DNA of 64,000 nt. Origin: Aliisedimentitalea scapharcae. Its GTDB lineage: Bacteria > Pseudomonadota > Alphaproteobacteria > Rhodobacterales > Rhodobacteraceae. Below are positions 62,053 to 64,000 of this stretch, piece after piece. The stretch lies in contig NZ_CP123584.1 in NCBI RefSeq assembly GCF_045277565.1, positions 1 to 64,000 on the forward strand, given 5' to 3'. The notes under the pieces were generated by a model. That model did no database searches, was not told the DNA's origin, and saw nothing but the letters and a program-made list of their open reading frames with translations. Every line of letters begins with the position of its first letter. Within the stretch, counting starts at the first letter, position 1. Made by a program: the position numbers and the translations under genes.

Positions 62053-62247
62053 ATGACCCAGTTCACCATAGGCACCAAGGTTCTTGTCACGCTCTACGGT
62101 GACCTGGGTGAACTGCCTGGTGAGATCATGGACGGCCCGATCCAAAAGGACGGTCGATTGGTTGTGAAAATCCAGCACTCCGATTTTGAGAACTGGTATC
62201 CAGTAGAGCGGGTGAAACCGTTTCTTTCGATTGTCCCAGACACCTGA
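62053..62247 (+). CDS. Small protein of unknown function after higA
   Basis: A 64-aa protein, MTQFTIGTKVLVTLYGDLGE, with Gly-rich turns and WYPVERVKPF, a small beta-barrel-like (SH3/KOW-like) composition. It begins 17 bp after higA and may be part of the same transcript. No family recognised. Confidence 0.5.
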   Translation: MTQFTIGTKVLVTLYGDLGELPGEIMDGPIQKDGRLVVKIQHSDFENWYPVERVKPFLSIVPDT

Positions 62248-62309
62248 CGCATATTGCGATACGGGTAGTGGTAAGAGGTGCCTCCGATACCGCGTATCAC
62301 ATATGCCTC

Positions 62310-63196
62310 TTACCCCTCCCGTTCACTTGGCATGATGCTGAGAGGCTTCGCGCCTTCTTCCAGCCCTCGCAAATAGGCTTTGCTCATCAAGAGCACCGCC
62401 CGCGTTTCCCATGGTTCCGATATGGTTTCGGTCAGAGAGACGTAGGCAAAGATGTCCATCCATTCGAGGGAGGCCACCCCCCGCATTGGGTCGGATTTGA
62501 GCGGCCCTGCGTCGAACAAGGCATCAAACAGATATCCGCCGGCATGAATTGGCAGGTAAGGCGGCTCCTTTCCCGCCTCCCTGTATTCGCTTGCCCGGGA
62601 AACTCTTGGCCGATCCGCTTTGTCGCCATGATCGATACACGCGTCCAGCCAACCGGCCTGGTGCGCCGCGTCGATCAGCCGCCCGAGGTTTCGCCCAAAA
62701 AACGGGCGCCATCCTGTGCCGCGTCAATGACCTGTTGGGCAAACGTCTTGTTGGTGATGTCGAACTGAGGGGCCCGGGTTTCATTGCCCTCGTCATCCTT
62801 GACCACAACTTGACGAACGTTCCCGTCAGCGTCCTTGGCAAAATCCATCTGTGGGAACGTCATGTTCAGGATTTCGCGGATCTGCTCTTCGGTCTCGACC
62901 GGCTTGTCGCCAAGTTCCATATTGCGGGCACTGATGATGAACGGCATGGCACCTTCAATCTGGGCGCTGTGCATCGCTTCCATCAAGGCGTCCCGGTCTT
63001 CATCATCGTCGGCGCTTTCCACCTTCTTCTGCATTTCCTTCAGGCGGGCCTGAACGGAGGGTGCCGCCGATCCGCGGACAACAAATCCCACTGGTTCGCC
63101 CTTCTCTTCGATCGGTTCATCGGTGAACGGGTGGCGCAGCTGCAGAAAGATACCGTCTTCGGCGCGTTTACGACCGTTGAATACTGACATGTCCAT
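62310..63196 (-). CDS. Tail assembly chaperone GT fusion made by -1 frameshift
   Basis: If ribosomes slip back one base at TTTTTTG (62702-62696), the 167-residue part of G continues in the -1 frame for 128 codons to TAA at 62310, giving about 295 aa. The extension reads NLGRLIDAAHQAGWLDACID, PYLPIHAGGYLFDALFDAG, LSIMPSEREG: protein-like throughout and without its own ribosome site at the junction. Siphovirus tail chaperones G and GT are classically made this way. Confidence 0.75.
62675..63196 (-). CDS. Tail assembly chaperone G
   Basis: A 173-aa protein beginning MDMSVFNGRKRAEDGIFLQL and ending DGARFLGETSGG. Acidic and helical in the middle (ESADDDEDRDALMEAM). It lies between the tail tube and tape measure genes, the fixed place of the tail chaperone, and overlaps a -1 frame that stays open for 128 codons. 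The chaperone holds the tape measure until the tail is built. Confidence 0.8.
   Translation of the reverse strand: MDMSVFNGRKRAEDGIFLQLRHPFTDEPIEEKGEPVGFVVRGSAAPSVQARLKEMQKKVESADDDEDRDALMEAMHSAQIEGAMPFIISARNMELGDKPVETEEQIREILNMTFPQMDFAKDADGNVRQVVVKDDEGNETRAPQFDITNKTFAQQVIDAAQDGARFLGETSGG
62696..62702 (-). promoter_or_regulatory. Slippery heptamer for programmed -1 frameshifting
   Basis: On the - strand, CGT TTT TTG GGC shows the heptamer T TTT TTG in phase with the G frame, 7 codons before its stop. Six T residues allow both tRNAs to re-pair after a -1 slip. Confidence 0.7.
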
Positions 63197-63288
63197 GGTG
63201 AATTCCTTTGGTTCCAGGTTCCTGATGGGTTGGGGAAAGCGGAACCACCTCCCTCCCCAACCCTGTATCCGCCCCGAGGGGAGGCGAA

Positions 63289-63777
63289 TTAAGCGGGCTC
63301 GGTGCCTTCAACTGTGAAGTTGTTCTGCTTGAACGAGCAGGTCGCGCCCTTGTGGGTGTTGTCCGTGCCCTGGTTCTCTTCATGGCTGTGCAAGTAGCCC
63401 TGCGCGTATTTGACGGCATCGCCGGTCACCAGTGCCGGACCATCGCCGCTGTCAGTGCCAGAGCCTTCAGCGATTTTCAGGGACACCAGACCGTCCTTGT
63501 CATTGGCTTGCGTTTTCACGTTGCCTTGGCCCGTGTCACCGGAGATTTCGCGGGTGGTGAACTGGCTTTCTCGGCCCGATCCCGCCCCTTTGGTACCGGA
63601 AGTGAAGCCAGTGGCCAGATCCGGAACATCAGTGTTGCTGTGGGTGACGCCAAACACGGGAAGGGTCTGGATGCCTTTCACCTGAACCCAAGTCAGGGCC
63701 TCAAACCCGGTGGTGTCATTACTGGCGGGCAGCGCAGTTGCCATCCAGAGTGTCTTGCCGATGTGATTGTCGGTCAT
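63289..63777 (-). CDS. Phage tail tube-like protein
   Basis: A 162-aa protein with Thr/Ser/Asp-rich strands, MTDNHIGKTLWMATALPASN at the start and FGVTHSNTDVPDLATGFTSG. Position directly before the tail chaperone and the size match major tail proteins, which polymerise around the tape. Confidence 0.72.
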   Translation of the reverse strand: MTDNHIGKTLWMATALPASNDTTGFEALTWVQVKGIQTLPVFGVTHSNTDVPDLATGFTSGTKGAGSGRESQFTTREISGDTGQGNVKTQANDKDGLVSLKIAEGSGTDSGDGPALVTGDAVKYAQGYLHSHEENQGTDNTHKGATCSFKQNNFTVEGTEPA

Positions 63778-63881
63778 TGGTATGTCCTTTCCATGCAGAA
63801 AGACCCCGCTCGCGGGGCATCATGTTGAGATTGTTGGGAAGACCCGCTTTGGCGAAGTGCCAGCCCGCGAGCGGAGGGCTC

Positions 63882-64000
63882 TTAACCGGCGTCAGCCGCC
63901 GGATTTGCGCGCTGCCAGCCTTTGGCCAGCCAAGCGTCAATATCTTTTTCCAGAACTCGGGCAGTGGTACCAAGTACACCGTTTTTCCGGTTTTGGTTCA
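63882..64000 (-). CDS. Partial prophage gene running off the window
   Basis: The last 39 codons of a gene on the - strand: NQNRKNGVLGTTARVLEKDI then DAWLAKGWQRANPAADAG and TAA. It is the frame with the best protein character here. By order (before the tail tube) it could be a head-tail connector or tail terminator, but too little is visible. Confidence 0.45.
   Translation of the reverse strand, partial: NQNRKNGVLGTTARVLEKDIDAWLAKGWQRANPAADAG

Larger units (their letters stand above)
50816..64000 (-). mobile_element. Prophage, tail and lysis part (right end outside the window)
   Basis: Genes on the - strand in siphovirus order: a partial gene, tail tube-like protein, G/GT chaperone, tape measure, three tail-tip/fibre-type proteins, holin-like, small membrane protein, endolysin, another holin-like protein and a secreted protein, then a terminator at the left edge. 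Head genes, regulators and integrase would lie beyond 64000. The left edge coincides with the tRNA fragment at 50771. Confidence 0.85.

Noticed and set aside
50816..64000. Gene transfer agent cluster
   Set aside because: Rhodobacterales GTA clusters have a different tail/hub gene set and no lysis-TA insert; here a G/GT pair, a giant tape measure and a tRNA-adjacent edge indicate an ordinary siphovirus-type prophage.

Overview
The window looks like the replication-origin side of an alphaproteobacterial chromosome, most likely a marine Rhodobacterales (Roseobacter-type) strain. The reasons are the dnaA-dnaN-recF-(LysE)-gyrB order, GC-rich codon use, two TRAP transporters with organic-nitrogen catabolic genes, and a secreted prophage-associated protein of a kind I associate with this order. 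These family assignments are from my own reading; no database was searched.

1-7074: housekeeping block dnaA, dnaN, recF, a LysE-type exporter, gyrB, all on the + strand. 7075-9114: a short scrambled zone with an enoyl-CoA-hydratase-like gene lying between inverted copies of an ATAACTTTGCA-containing end, plus the 5' stump of an IS3-type orfA. 9115-20733 (all -): a catabolic regulon with an M24 hydrolase lacking the usual metal ligands, a TRAP transporter, TetR and Lrp regulators, a class III aminotransferase, a HAD dehalogenase-like protein, a succinate-semialdehyde-type dehydrogenase, a tartrate/malate-type dehydrogenase, a CsaA-like protein and an EamA exporter. Lrp-like palindromes sit about 90-120 bp upstream of three of its genes, which suggests one regulon for uptake and breakdown of an amino or amide compound. 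21035-26044: a second TRAP transporter (-) and an FAD-linked 2-hydroxyacid dehydrogenase (+).

26964-50815: an integrated island bounded by 45-bp direct repeats equal to the 3' end of a tRNA-Arg(CCU). Its backbone is a tyrosine integrase, an excisionase-like protein, a repressor, a truncated HNH-type gene on the left, and a Rep-like protein, MobC and a truncated relaxase on the right. Between the two broken backbone genes lies about 19.5 kb of sensory and transport cargo: SulP-STAS-cNMP, a MASE1-only protein, GlnII-type glutamine synthetase, then a tightly packed + strand run of MscS-cNMP-TerB, SLOG-4TM, DHp-DHp-REC-DUF4062, a lone REC, two near-identical Amt transporters, a PilJ-N (nitrate-sensor-like) protein, a 1305-aa hybrid kinase, a pentapeptide-repeat/K+ channel fusion and the broken start of a urea/amide-binding protein. 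This run is the best candidate in the window for an undescribed system. It couples ammonium and nitrogen perception to phosphorelay, nucleotide-ligand sensing and ion channels.

50816-64000 (end open): tail and lysis half of a siphovirus-type prophage on the - strand. It has a G/GT tail-chaperone pair with a visible -1 frameshift site, a 1954-aa tape measure protein with 31-aa repeats, a five-gene lysis/secreted cluster, and a + strand insert holding a HigBA-type toxin-antitoxin pair and two small genes. The second tRNA fragment lies exactly between island and prophage, so the two elements may be tandem insertions in one tRNA gene whose intact copy would lie beyond the right edge.
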